DNA from: Cryoendolithus antarcticus | Taxonomy: Eukaryota; Ascomycota; Dothideomycetes; Cladosporiales; Cladosporiaceae | Assembly (NCBI GenBank): GCA_002077065.1 | Contig: NAJO01000027.1 | Span: 674,231 to 738,230 of the forward strand | DNA length: 64,000 nt | Direction of reading: 5' to 3' | In this document: piece after piece, positions 8,344-20,113 of the stretch | Layout of the letters: each line of letters begins with the position of its first letter | Position numbering within the stretch: the first letter of the stretch is position 1 | Translations under genes and position numbers: made by a program | Notes under the pieces: model-generated | Told to the model about the DNA's origin: nothing | The model's input: the letters and a program-made list of their open reading frames with translations, nothing else | Databases searched by the model: none

Positions 8344-9627
8344 ATGACTTCAGCAAAGCCAACGATCGCCTTTGCCGGCCTAGGCGCGATGGGCGGCGGC
8401 ATGGCAAAGAATCTTGTTAAGAATGGCTTCACGGTCTACGGTTTCGATGTGTATCAACCACTCGTCGACAGCTTCGTACAAGCTGGTGGTAAAGCGGCCA
8501 AGACGCCTCGAGAAGCCGCCTCAAATGCAGACTTCTTTGTATCAATGGTCGCAAACGCCGCACAGAATGCTGCACTACTTTTCGACGGCGACGACGCAGC
8601 TATACAAGGTCTGAAACGCGACACGACGTTCATCCTCTGTTCCACGTGCCCCCCAGCCTTTGCCATCGAACTACGAGCTCGCCTCGACAAGGACTTCTCT
8701 CGATCTGATGTCAAGCTCCTAGATTGCCCCGTCTCAGGCGGTACAATCCGCGCAGCAGACGGTACTCTGTCGATCTTCTCTTCCGGCCCAGACGCAGATC
8801 TCGACAATGCAGCTGCAGTCCTGGAGACAATGTCCGGCAACCTCTACCGCATGGGCGAGATCAGCAACGGCACGAAAACAAAGACGATCCACCAACTCCT
8901 CGCAGCAACAAACATCATCTCAGCCTCCGAAGCCATGGGTCTTGCAGCAACTGTAGGTCTCAATACCCAGGCAGTCATGGAACACGTCAACAAATCCGAC
9001 GCAGCATCCTTCATGTTCGAGAATCGCGCCCCCCACATGCTAAAGAACGACTGGCACCCTTACTCCGCCCTTGCAATCATCCTCAAAGATGCCGGCATTG
9101 TCACTGACACCGCGCGGAAAGAACAATGGCCTACTCCTCTTGCATCAACAGCCGAGAACGAGTATCTTCGAGGCGTGCAAGCTGGGTTTCTCCGCGATGA
9201 TGATGCAAAGCTTGTGCAACTCTACCTGCCCAAGTCACAAGGCGACCTCGTAGCCAAGTGCGTAGATGCAGATGTCATGATGACTGCCTCGCATCAAGTA
9301 AGTAAAGACACGATCGTCGAGCTACTCTCCGGTATCCACCTCGCGGCTTCCGTAGAAGGCATGGCGTTCTGCAAGAAGCTTGGAGTGGATTCGAAGACGA
9401 TGTACGAGATCATTTCCAAAGCTGCCGGCTGGAACGCGATGTTCACGAAGTGCATACCTGCAATGCTGGAGAAGGACTCGTGGAGTCTGGCGGATTGCAA
9501 GGAGGCTGTAGAGGTGGGGAAGAAGCTGGCGGAGGCGGTGAAGAAGTGTAGTCAGATTAATTACCCTTGTCCTATGGCTGCTAGTGCGCTGCAGCAGTTC
9601 TCGTTTGCTGTGCAGGAGAAGAAGTAG
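8344..9627 (+). CDS. 3-hydroxyisobutyrate/L-threonate dehydrogenase-like oxidoreductase with duplicated C-terminal domain
   Basis: The protein is 427 aa from ATG 8344; an in-frame ATG at 8224 would add 40 residues without family similarity. Residues 1-165 are a Rossmann domain (IAFAGLGAMGGGMAKNL). They are followed by LLDCPVSGGT, the substrate loop, and by SNGTKTKTIHQLLAATN with the catalytic lysine of the beta-hydroxyacid dehydrogenases. About 140 residues beyond the usual end form a second helical NAD-binding-11-type domain (SGIHLAASVEGMAFCKKLGV). The same double arrangement occurs at the front of fungal fusion proteins that continue into a four-carbon-acid kinase and aldolase; here those parts are absent. 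Probable NAD(P)-dependent oxidation of a C4 sugar acid such as threonate or erythronate. Confidence 0.85.
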   Translation: MTSAKPTIAFAGLGAMGGGMAKNLVKNGFTVYGFDVYQPLVDSFVQAGGKAAKTPREAASNADFFVSMVANAAQNAALLFDGDDAAIQGLKRDTTFILCSTCPPAFAIELRARLDKDFSRSDVKLLDCPVSGGTIRAADGTLSIFSSGPDADLDNAAAVLETMSGNLYRMGEISNGTKTKTIHQLLAATNIISASEAMGLAATVGLNTQAVMEHVNKSDAASFMFENRAPHMLKNDWHPYSALAIILKDAGIVTDTARKEQWPTPLASTAENEYLRGVQAGFLRDDDAKLVQLYLPKSQGDLVAKCVDADVMMTASHQVSKDTIVELLSGIHLAASVEGMAFCKKLGVDSKTMYEIISKAAGWNAMFTKCIPAMLEKDSWSLADCKEAVEVGKKLAEAVKKCSQINYPCPMAASALQQFSFAVQEKK

Positions 9628-10536
9628 ATGGAATCTGTATAGACTGTACGCGACTCTTCGATCAATCTACACGTTCACAAGCTCAATACAACCCCAGAAC
9701 TTGTCCTTCATGTCGAGCTAATGCATTACCATCCAGGGCCTCGATCGCCGCCTCCTCTGCGACCAATACCGCAGGTTCGTCATCGTGTCTTGCCATCGTA
9801 GCAACCCCCGTATCGTGGCTGCGACTGTACTCGACCTCCATCTTGATGCGCCACTCGGATCAGTCTAATGATTGCTTAGCCTGGGAATTCGTCGTCAGCA
9901 CTTGTCCCGTCATCCGGTGCAGCAGTGGCAACGTGGCACTCTGCCGTGGAGGCCGGAATTTCCAGCGAGTAGCATGTCGCCACCTTCCTGCGCACGCGCG
10001 CGCTGTGCGGTCAATTTTGATAATGCTGCCAGAGATTACCGAGAACGCCGAGTGAAAGCGATCTGGTTTTGATGAAGGTCGTGGAAGAAGCATCGGAACT
10101 TCGTCCATGCAATGGTCCCGAAGGGACTGCAATGGCTGTACAACCGATGATATAGGCATCTTGGGCGGGTGATCATGATCGCAGATGTACTGATTGAAGC
10201 AAGAGGTTCTCGAAGCCGAAGCGAGTCGATTGATGAGCACGTTTGGAGTCGAGATTGGTGCCATCGTGATCTCGAAATGAGTGCCATATTGCGTGTCCCT
10301 TCCGTACTAGACCGGCCTTCGACAAATTCTGCAGCTGTGATGTCCATTTGAGATCAGCTAAAGTGGCGAACCAGATTTCAGACATAGCGAAGAGTTCGGA
10401 TCCTTCTTTGAATCTACTGATAGAGCGACTCGTCTTTCTCCGATGTACAGCATGATTGTGTGCACAGCCGCAAATGTGTCGATATGTGCACAAGCGATCG
10501 AGCCGGATTATCGAGAAAACCTAAGCGATACCACAT
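9628..10536. other. Intergenic, convergent ends; one small open frame
   Basis: About 900 bases between two converging genes. On the minus strand a 52-codon frame runs from ATG 9839-9841 to a stop at 9683-9685 (MEVEYSRSHDTG...EEAAIEALDG). Its composition is coding-like, but it has no recognisable family and no clear upstream exon. Other frames are unremarkable. Confidence 0.3.
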
Positions 10537-12508
10537 TCAGCTCTGCAGGTCGCCCCAGTGGTCAAGCAGGTCTTTCGCTCTCCACTTCGTAGCCCACCCC
10601 ATCTCGCGTTCCATCCTCTCGTACAACTCCAGAATCGCTCGATGCTCACTCGTATGACTCATCAGCTGTCCAGCAATCCATATAGGCTGCGTTGCGTTGC
10701 TCCAGCAGGCATGGTTGCTATTGCTCATGCTGATTGCACAGACTTGTCGTGCGTGCCAGAGCATTGACCGAGGCTTGGTGGACAAATGTAGAGATGCGGG
10801 CTTGTGCTTGAGCATGAGCAGTGCGGCTGTGTGGTAAAGTTGATTCCCGGAGATGGCTGGGCAATTAGGGTACATGACTGTAGGGAAAGTCGATGGCGGA
10901 TCGGAATGCTCAGCGGGTATCACCAGGATAGGCTTCAGCTCTTGCGGCCGATTGCGGTACCAGGTCTCGATATGATCGAAGAGCTCGAGCCAGTGACTGA
11001 CGTATTGCTTGTGCGTGTACACGAAATTAGGATCCTGATGGCGTTGTTCCCAGCGACCGAAGCGGCACAGCAGCTCGACGACTCTGCCAAGCAAGTACTC
11101 AATGTGATTTGCTTTAGTGTCGCAATTGTCTTTCGCTTGCAGCAGACGGACATCCTCAGCCAAAGCGCCGCCGCCAATCCACTTTGACATCGGTATCAGA
11201 GTCTGCTCTAGCGAGATCAGACCACCACAGACATCCATGCGTGCGAAACACCAGAAAATGGCTTGCTCTGCGCCGCCGCAGATGCCAGTGATACCAAGAG
11301 CTTGTATCAGTGCGGCACAGCCATCAAGATGTCGGCGCCATGCCTTAGGCGAGCAACTTAGCATCTCCAGTACGCACAGCACGACTGAAGATGCCAACAC
11401 TACAGTCGTGCGCTGCGCAAGTGCTGGCGAAAGCAAGTGAATCGCATGCTGATAAAGAGCCAGACTGGTCGCCAGCTCCAACTTGTGCTCTTTGAGCTCG
11501 ATCTGCCGTGCCGACAGTGCCAGCATAGAGTACTTGAGATGTTCGACATCCTTCGCCCAGATCGGTAGGACCAGCTCAAAGTGCCGATTGATGTCAAACT
11601 TATCGAGCCAGGGCGCAACTTCGCTGATGTAGTTCTGCCAGAGGACATACTCCTGGGCAGGTGACAGTTGCGCAAGTCTTCGCGACTCCTCGTCAATATC
11701 AGTAATTCCGATGACAGGCCCATCGTGTAGCATCTGCAATGCTTCGGCAGTGGCATCGACAGAGGCACGCCGTGAAGGCACACAAGACTGGACACGCGAT
11801 GGCACAGTCGAGCGAGCTGTGTCCATCAACTTTGACCGCAGCTCTACATGCAGCTCCTGATACTGCGATCCTGGCACAAAGATGCCATCCTCGAACGTCG
11901 AGTCGCTAAAGTGTGGTGACAAGAATGTGCTGCCCGTGAAGTCAAAGAAGTCAACCCCAAGCGAGTGTGACGATGTGATCTCCGGTAGCGGGAACACTGG
12001 GCTCGGTAGATCCAGGATTGCTTTCGGAGGGAAGTCTTGTAGTTGAGGACTGATAAGCTCTGTCACGACTTCATCAAGGCTTTCTGGAAGGGGCTCGGGC
12101 GTAGGCACTTCGGTGATATAGTCGCGCGCAATCTCTGCCGTGATGTCGACAATCTGGAAGACCTTGCTGTTGCTTGAAGGCCGGAAGAGCGAACGATACT
12201 CATCGCCCACGGTCTGCGCATTCTCCGGGCGGAAGGTGACCTTGATGCCCTGTGATCTGCATGTTAGCTGAATGTCGTTCACTGAGGCTGCTCAAACTGA
12301 CCCATTCACACTTCTCGCTCCGGGCCTGACATCCTTCGCATGTCGGCTTCGTCTCAGAACATTTTCGCCTCTTCCGGCGACAGTTCATACACCCATTCCG
12401 GCTGCGCTTCTTCCCAGAAGTCGGGAGCTTGCCAGTCGCCTGCTCCGGGGGTGTGCTACTCTCTTTGATGACTTCGTCCGCGCTATCCGTCCCTTCTGAT
12501 ACGGCCAT
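10537..12508 (-). CDS. Zn2Cys6 transcription factor with fungal_trans_2-type domain
   Basis: Two exons, 12302-12508 and 10537-12249, with a 52-nt intron (GTCAGT...GCTAAC...ACAG) just after the zinc cluster; 639 aa. The binuclear cluster CX2CX6CX6CX2CX6C spans residues 40-67, preceded by basic KKRSRNG. The remainder matches the DUF3468/fungal_trans_2 activator class, with a region near LSPAQEYVLWQNYISEVAPWLDKFD and an HFELVLPIWA segment. It presumably binds CGG-type half sites in the nucleus. It lies beside the sugar-enzyme genes and could be their regulator, but no direct evidence supports that. Confidence 0.88.
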
Positions 12509-13546
12509 GCTGCCATGTTGATGTTAGTCGCCTAGCGGCAATGTCTTGCTGGTCTAGCAATGTGTGCATGGAGGGGAAGCTTGCTCTGCGGTTGCCCGGC
12601 TCTAGACCGAGGGTGGCGGAAACTTTGGCATGTCTCATCAAGCTGCGTTCAACGCTCGCGTCTACCTTTCATCAATGATAACTGACATGAGCGAACTCCA
12701 CGATGCACGCTGCGCAAGTTGACTCTAGACGATGATGTGCTCGTTCACGAGAGTCATTTTCGGCGTGGTTCCGTGCTCGTGGTCAAGGGTACCGTACACC
12801 TCGTGGGAGTGACTTTATCATCCCTTCGACACCCTACACCGTGGCCATCTAAAGCAAGCTGCACCAGCGGTACCTTGAAATGTAACCCTTCCAAGTCTCT
12901 TGATCCACGTCTCGCCACGCTGGACGAGTCTTGCGCGACGCCTGGCGGCCAATTCTTCCGCGAGCGATCATCGACAGAGGCAATGAAAGAGCATTTACCG
13001 ATACGCCGACCGCCATGTGCACGTGAGAAGGCGAGACACCGTGGTAGGCGATTTTTTACATGCGTCATCTATTCTGTTCTTACATGTGGTTCGTGGATAA
13101 CAGCAGGGCTCTTCTGACAGCTCCGCCGGCTGTCATGCTGTACGGCAATGACAGTGGCAGTTCGATATCTTATGACTTCCATCATCAGGACAGTCCACAT
13201 CACGCGTGGCCTCATACAGTTTTTACCATCAGCAATGTGCTGCTGATGTGAAACTGGAGGTATTGCAGACATATTTCGTAGTCAGTGATGACGAGATCAG
13301 TGAAGACAACGTCCTCATTGGATCTGCAACGACGCACTAACCCTCGAGCTGAGTTGCTGTGCATCACTTGTTCGCTGACATCGGTGTAGCGTTCTTTCTG
13401 CTCGAGACAGTAAGTTGTCCTGTCCACTTCCGTTGCTCAGACATACCCCTTCACTTGAACTTTGTTCGGTGGCACACCGTGAGGAGAGGACCTCACACCG
13501 ACACCATCACACCAACACCACTCACTCACACACATACACCAGCAGC

Positions 13547-13873
13547 ATGGCTGCATCACTGTACACCGTGATTGTCGGTAACCTCATTCTTTCCCCCTTC
13601 ACTCTCCCTCCGGACGTCGCCTCCTCATTTGCCGCCTTCACTCCCACCGGGGTCACTTCCGCCTTCGTCACCGTCTCCGCCTCCCTCATTCTCCCCGGCC
13701 TCAGTGGCACAGATCCTGACTACCACCCGAAAGAGAAGTCTGGATTTTGCGGACCTCGCGCAGAAGATGGCGTAAAGAGCGCTTCTCACGGACGTCATGG
13801 GAGAGCTTTGTACTTCCGCAGCCGAGTCTATCGTAGCACAACCTCCACCTCGAATCTCCGGAGAAGCAGATAG
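13547..13873 (+). CDS. Possible small hypothetical protein
   Basis: A 108-codon frame starts at ATG 13547 after a pyrimidine- and CA-rich leader that looks like a fungal 5' UTR. Its first 50 residues are hydrophobic and rich in A, V, S and P; the rest is basic. An alternative model would splice from GTAACC after codon 10 to the CAG before TGGCACAG near 13711 and read RKRSLDFADLAQKMA. I recognise no family. Reported only because the start context is good; it could be noncoding. Confidence 0.2.
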   Translation: MAASLYTVIVGNLILSPFTLPPDVASSFAAFTPTGVTSAFVTVSASLILPGLSGTDPDYHPKEKSGFCGPRAEDGVKSASHGRHGRALYFRSRVYRSTTSTSNLRRSR

Positions 13874-14483
13874 CATCGTCCCCCGGCAACTAGTCGCTTC
13901 TCCATCTCACGGACGCAGTACTAAGGCCGTCCACTGCCATAGCCAGACTGGTGCGAGCGTTGCCCACATCATACGCACTCGGAATGGCAAATGACTTCAC
14001 ACTGGACGACCGAGTCCTCACGGACGTCTTGATAGCGCTCTCCACTGTCACGGTCAGGCTTATGGGTGCATTCCTGATGTTCCAGACATGTGGAAGAGCC
14101 GAAACACTCACCGCAACACATACATTACAAGACTCTAATCGACAGGACCCATTCATCGTCCAGCAGTCCCCCGCCTCCAGCCTTACATGGACCTGATCGT
14201 CTCTGGACCATTCGTCGCAAGACATGAGCTGTCTGACCACAGCCTTCACTCGTTCAATGTTCACGTGATCAAGCATCTTCAGGCTCTTCAGGGCTCGGCC
14301 CATCACTATGAAATGTCTCAGCTGTCGGTCCGTCCAGGGGCGACTCACTTCGACTACTGCTCACCTCCACTGCTGTCCACCTCCACTGCTGTCCACCTCC
14401 ACTGCTGCTCACCTCAACTGCTGCTTACTGCAACTACTATTCACCTCAGATACTGCCCATCGCAATGCTGCTCACTGCAACTG

Positions 14484-14659
14484 CTGACCACACGCTGCTC
14501 GTCACACGCTGCTTATCGCAAGTTAATTATCGCAAGTTGCTCACCACACGCTGCTCACCACACGCTTCTCACCACACGCTGCTCACCACACGCTGCTCAG
14601 CACACGCTGCTCAGCACACGCTTCTCACCACACGCTGCTCACCACACGCTGCTTACCAC
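14484..14659 (+). repeat. 14-nt minisatellite (CTCACCACACGCTG unit)
   Basis: From 14540 to 14651 there are eight head-to-tail 14-mers of CTCACCACACGCTG, varying only at two or three positions. Four more diverged 14-mers precede them (14484-14539), and a partial one follows. Because 14 is not a multiple of three, the array translates as a 14-residue repeat in every frame. That explains the long open frames across it without implying a protein. Related but less regular CTGCTGTCCACCTCCA-type units extend upstream to about 14358. Confidence 0.9.
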
Positions 14660-16847
14660 TTGGCCAATCTCATCATCCCAGACACAGATTACCTTGCGCG
14701 CTTCATAAAGCTGCTCAGCGCCCATACTCCGCAAAGCTGGTTCTTGCAAGACGCTCCTTGCACTGCTTGCAAGCTATGGCTAATTCGCTACACCACAGGA
14801 CCTCATCTATGCAAGAACGACTCCAGAGACTTATAGAGTAGCCTGCAATCCGTATACATTCCGCTCACAGTGTTGTAGTCTCTTCAAGTGTCTGGGATAC
14901 AGGCAACGGTCATATCAAGCCAGCCGTGACAGTGAGCACGGCCAAGCATCGCTCTTGGAGTCTCTGGGTCTAGCCGAGCGAGCAGTAGCAATCCCGCCCT
15001 CTCTTCTCCGCATTGCACTACAAACACGCTCTTACAGGTGCCTTGATAGCAGCACAGGAAACTTCCAGGGTACTCGAGAAGCGGTCAAATCTCGCTGTCA
15101 TCGCACTCATCCGCGAGCTCAAGTACTGCCCGAGAAGTCGACCCAATGCCCTTGCTGGAAGACTACCGGCACGCTCCACCCTCTAGAACCGATTGCTACA
15201 GTGACAAACAGAGCACATGCCAAAAGACGACGACGTGTCGTACATGCTCAATGATCTCTCGGCAAAGTCTCTTCGCTTCGTGCCCATCGGCTATCGCAAC
15301 TATCTTGATGCCACCACCATCGGTCTGCGACTTGGTGGGAGCGACGTTTGACGCTACATTCCTGCAACGCTTCTCCGGAGCTCATTGCCGACATTATTGA
15401 CAGTCGCAACTTGATAGGTACGACCACTACCGATCTGCGATTTCTGGCGAGCATCGCTGTACTCTGGATCTTGAGCGACATTTTCCGAGACGAGCTTGGT
15501 CACATCGGACTATCGCAGCTTCAGAGTGTGAACACTGACGGCCTGTGATCCGCGGAGAGCCAGTCTGCGCGCAAATCCTGTCGAAGATCTCTCCTGGGCA
15601 CACAGTACCTTCGATCCACTGCCGCAGCTATTTTTTCATGACTCCTGCCGGGATATGGAAATCTAGAGAGCGAAACTGTGCTGTGGTGTCTGTGCGGAAA
15701 CTCTCCTGAACCCGCTTCGCGACGACCGGCTGCCACAGCTTACTCGACATGATCATCACCGCCCGCAGCTTCGGGAAACCAAATCAACATCCTGATCTCT
15801 GCACGACAGCTGCCACAATCGCTGCCACTTACCCTATCCACGTACTTGGGACAGAGGCTTGTCTGCTTTCTCGTGCGTCACGCTCCTGCGCTGTCATACA
15901 TGCCGTCCGGCAGCAGGATTAGCATCCCGGGCTCAGGAGAGACAGAATCCGAGTCCTTCGCATGCCGCAACTACTTGCTGCTTCTCCCGAATGTGTCAGA
16001 ACGGTACATTGTCGTCGCGGACATACTTGCACGAGCACTGCCAGCCATCCAGCCATCTGAAGACGTGGAGTCCATTGATCTGGTCGGATGGAAGACTCAG
16101 CGCTCCGGAACTGAAGCAGATCGAAGCATTTCCACTTTCATTGTTGCGTCTGCTGCCGCTTTACGAAGCTCTCTTGGGTGTCTTACTGCCAGATGTAAGT
16201 TCGCACCTGAGTGGGTATCGGCACTGGGTTCCTGGCCGCACAACGCTGCTCTCAGTCTGTTCCGTTCCTTACCCAGTCCACGCCACTGCTGCGACGCCTT
16301 CACCTCCCGGAAGTCATTAAAACAGAACGACTGCCCTCATGCTTTCATCGGAGTGGTACCAGACAGCAGCCTCAGATGGTCAGGAGCTGTCTCAAGATTG
16401 CGTCTCCTCCAGTCTGGCTGAATATGGAGCTGTGGAATATGAAATGCCGCTGATGTACCCCACAACAGACTCCGCCAACTATCACTACAAATCACCACCA
16501 TCGCCACGCATGCCGTCACGACCAGTGCAATCGACGTTGAATTAAGATGTGCGGTTGTAGCGTCATCGTGTAAAGATCTTGACGCCTGCTGACGGCGTTC
16601 GTTGCTATGATAAGTTACGCTATCGACAGAGGGCAGTGCATATGCTGCTTTGCCAGAAACGACGGTGAAGTCGACTTGACGGCAGTAGCTGCGAGGTAAG
16701 CACGATTGAGATGCAGTTTGTGACGTGGTGGGTGGGGCGGCAACTACACTGGTTCATCCAAGGGACGATATTACAGACTTACTGATTTCGAGGGGCTGGA
16801 TGGACGCACAACCATGACAGAGCATCTCGCTAAACAGTCGTTCTCCA

Positions 16848-19800
16848 TCAGGCCTTGACATCCTCCTCAGTCCCGAGCACACCCACAGCCCAATTCAGCC
16901 GCGCATTAGGTTTCGACTTCAAGAACCTGCGATCGCCTTCGTCTCCCGCTTCAGGCTCAGAATTCGGATCGACCCTTTCCCAACTCCCGTTCAGCCTCGG
17001 GTCGTCGCTGCTCTGCGGTCTGAGAACGCGCGTATACGGCGGCCCTCGCGGAGGTATAGCTTCGGCAGCTTTGACCCACGCCGTTTCGCAGCCGTTGGCG
17101 ATCAGTTCCGCGCTTCCCCAGCCCGTCCGCAGGGCAATACCGTATATCCGCATGGCAGTGTCGTGGCGTTGATCGGGTCGCATGTACTGCACTGCAGCGA
17201 AGAATGATGGCATGCAGCTTTCGGACAAAGCGGCGCCGAGGGTAGGATTCAGAGGCTGGTTGGCAGGGCTCGTATTCATCCCAGCAGTAATAGCGCCTAT
17301 CTCATTGGCGAAGAAGGCGGTCTCTGGCGCGGCGATCGCGGCAGCAGCGTGCGCAGCAGGATGCATGTGGGGATGTGAACGGATCGCGATGATCACAGCC
17401 ATGTTATAGACGGCCCAGAGGAGTGCAATGTCGTAGCGCTGGTATGTTTTGGCAGGACCAAATGGCGTATCGAATGGCATATGGAGGTCTGGACCAAGAG
17501 GCTGGAAAGCTTCGATGTTAAGAGCCGCAGCGTACTCCTGGAGAGCGGCACGAATGCGGCCATACTCTGCCAGAGCAGCTTCGGTTGCGACTCGCAGGTC
17601 GATCGGTGAAGACGCGTGCTCTTGCTTGGGAGTAAATGCATAGTGTGCTGGGTTATATGATGCTGGCATCTGGACGTTGGTCCTGGGCGGAGGTGCCATA
17701 CCGAAGAACATCGGACCTGCTTGAGGTGGTGGCGGAGCTGCAGATTCCGGCGTAGGTGGTGGCTGCGGTGGACGTGGTATATTCATTCCCGGCGCTGGTA
17801 TCCATTGTCCGCCATTTTGCTCCATCTGCTTCAGCTTCCGGGCTCGATCTCTGGAAGAGAAGTCGGCAATCCGACCGAGAAGTAGGATGAGGTGATCGAA
17901 GGAGCCGTAGATGGCATCTGGTCGACCAAGAGGAGCGCGTGGTGGACAATCAGCCCATCGATTATAGTCCATGCTGCGAACGCAAGTCAGCTTTAGTCCA
18001 TTCGCCAGGTGAATAGGACTACATACAGCAACGCATTGCCGCTCACCACACTCTGGTAAGCATCTTGCTTAGCATACCACCAGAACAGGTCCTTCAAGAT
18101 CTCAAACTTGGCAATATCAAGCTCTTCAGGTATAGCTGATCGCGGCGACTCGAAATGACCCGCATCGTCGTAGCGTACTTGTCGTCCCACAAAGCGGCTC
18201 ACCATAGTCTCGTCCACATCGTCCATCTGATCCAGCAAGTCAACGCCACTGCTGAGGCTGGTGAATATGGAGTTTCTCCGACCATTCTGTTGCTCGTTTG
18301 CCCACTTCTCCCTCTTCATCCGTCTAAATTGCCTGGTCATGCCAATGAAGTCCGTCTCGACGAACAGTTGCTTAGCACCGGCCAAATGCCTGTTCCACTT
18401 CACATGGTCGGCGGTCATTAGCTCATAGAAGCCTAGTAGCATGGACGCAGCGATTGTGGTGACCTGTAATCGCCTTTTGGGGTCCTTCGATCCGACCGAC
18501 TTGTGGATCCTCTTGAGTGACCACATGTAGTGCTGCAGCGAAGGTGTGGTTGCCCCACCTTGCAGACGGGCAATATGGAGACTCGCAAGCGCTAGCATCG
18601 CATGTAGAAGCCCTTGGTTGCGCAAAGCCGCCATCGGCATCGTATACGTCCATAGTCCCTGCTGCGAGAATGGCACCGAGCCCTCTGTGAATAAGACCGA
18701 AGAGCTTACGGGATGTCTCTCGAACGTCGACAGACTTGGACCAGTGGCGGAGATGAAATGAGCGAAGACACGTGCCGTTGCAGGGTTCCGCAACGGGTTG
18801 GCGACTTCATCCACACGATAATGATCAAGCATCCCATTTTCCAGAAAGGTGTCGTATCGTCGGATTTGCATGTTCTGCTCGTTCATGCGATTGTTGTGCA
18901 ACATCCGCTGTAACATGCGCTGTGGCCTGTGGTTGGTCGTGATTGCTGTCGAGGACTCAAACTCCATCTCTTCATCGGACTGAACATCGTAATAGTCATC
19001 GTCCTGGACTTCCACGGCTGCGTCGGTGAGGAGCTGGGTGGGTGTATGATGTCGTAGAGGCTGCGCCGTAAAGTCGTGGTACTCAGCATCAGGTACGTAG
19101 GCCGGTCCCGCGACTGGAGCATAAATCACTTGGTCCGATCGCGCATATGTGACCGGGGTCTGAATACTAGGTGGCAGATCGATCGGTCGGCTCAGCTCGG
19201 GTCGCGGCGTATACGACAGTGCCTCCCATGGCTTCTGGGGTCCTTGCCTAGTGGAGGCTGGCGTTTGCGGTGCAGGCTGAAGTCGAGGCTGTAGATTAGT
19301 GGCGACTCGAGGCTGCGCCCGGGCGGCTTGAGACGAGGGTACCGCAGGCGTTCTGTCGTTGGAGGCTAGAATCGCTGATTGAGGTGGAGCTCCTGTCAAA
19401 TGAGGATTGTAGCCAGCCATAACATGAGGCGGTATCTGGTACTGCACATGGCTCTGCCTGCGTGCTGAGCCACTATCTGTCCACCCTACATTGGCCGTGC
19501 CATCGTGCATAGGCTGCCCTAATACATATGCTCCGTTTGGCATGGGTGGTCCCGATTGAGCAGTAACCTGCTGGCCGTACATGTGAGATGGATTGCCCAT
19601 ATCTTGTCCATGCACGCCATTCATGCCATGCATCTGCTGCTGCGGCGTCGCAAAGACGTGCTGGTATGTCGCCGGATCGACGTGTCGCACTGGTTGGTCC
19701 AATGGCCTTGGACGAAGCTGAGTGTACATTCCCGGATCATGAGCGTACGTTCCGTTTGGCATCGCCTGGTAGGCCATAGGCTGCCCAGGCCCAGGCATTG

Positions 19801-20113
19801 CCTGAAAGACAATGTGAGCTCCTCCATTGGGGGCTGCTTGGTAGTCGAGGAAGTTTGGCGGCTTGAACACTACGCGCTGGCTGTAGCCCTCGCAGTGTCG
19901 TTTAGATTTGATGCAATTCTTGCACACCATGCGCTCCTCGCCGCACTTGATGCGCCGTTTGCGACATGTCAAGCAACCAGATTTAGTGCGTTTCCGCGAT
20001 AGTTTGGCCTTCAAGGCGGCCTCTGCCTGGCTGGTGTCGACGCCGTCGGGCGCCTGGGTGAAATTGACATCCTCAGTGGCCTCAGGTGCAGTCACCGAGG
20101 TCATGCTTTGCAT
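16848..20113 (-). CDS. Large Zn2Cys6 transcription factor with Q/P-rich linker
   Basis: Two exons, 18027-20113 and 16848-17973, joined over a 53-nt intron (GTATGT...GCTGAC...CGCAG) so that NALL runs into MDYNRWADCP; 1070 aa. The zinc cluster CX2CX6CX6CX2CX6C lies at residues 47-74 (CLTCRKRRIKC start) with a basic approach. Residues about 90-400 are low complexity, rich in Q, P, M and G. The C-terminal part carries the DUF3468-type regulatory region (LHAMLALASLHIARLQGG, ELMTADHVKWNRHLAGAK). The family includes Sordaria/Neurospora Pro1- and Aspergillus-type developmental regulators as well as metabolic ones, so the targets cannot be named. A long 1.86-kb upstream region is consistent with a regulated gene. 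Confidence 0.88.

Larger units (their letters stand above)
12509..16847. other. 4.3-kb gene-poor stretch with a minisatellite and coding-like scraps
   Basis: No convincing full gene. Noted items: a small ATG-started frame at 13547-13873; a 14-nt tandem array at 14484-14659 with older related units from about 14358; a 44-aa frame at 15217-15351 whose RNYLDATTIGLRL motif recurs in another frame near 15400 (RNLIGTTTTDLRF); and hydrophobic frames around 15850-16420 with a GTAAGT at 16195. These may be exons of an unrecognised multi-exon gene, decayed gene copies or noncoding RNA. RIP is not evident: CA and TG are common. Confidence 0.4.

Noticed and set aside
14187..14708. 173-codon open frame on the plus strand
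   Set aside because: It is explained by the 14-nt minisatellite, which stays open in several frames; the translation is a low-complexity repeat with no family.
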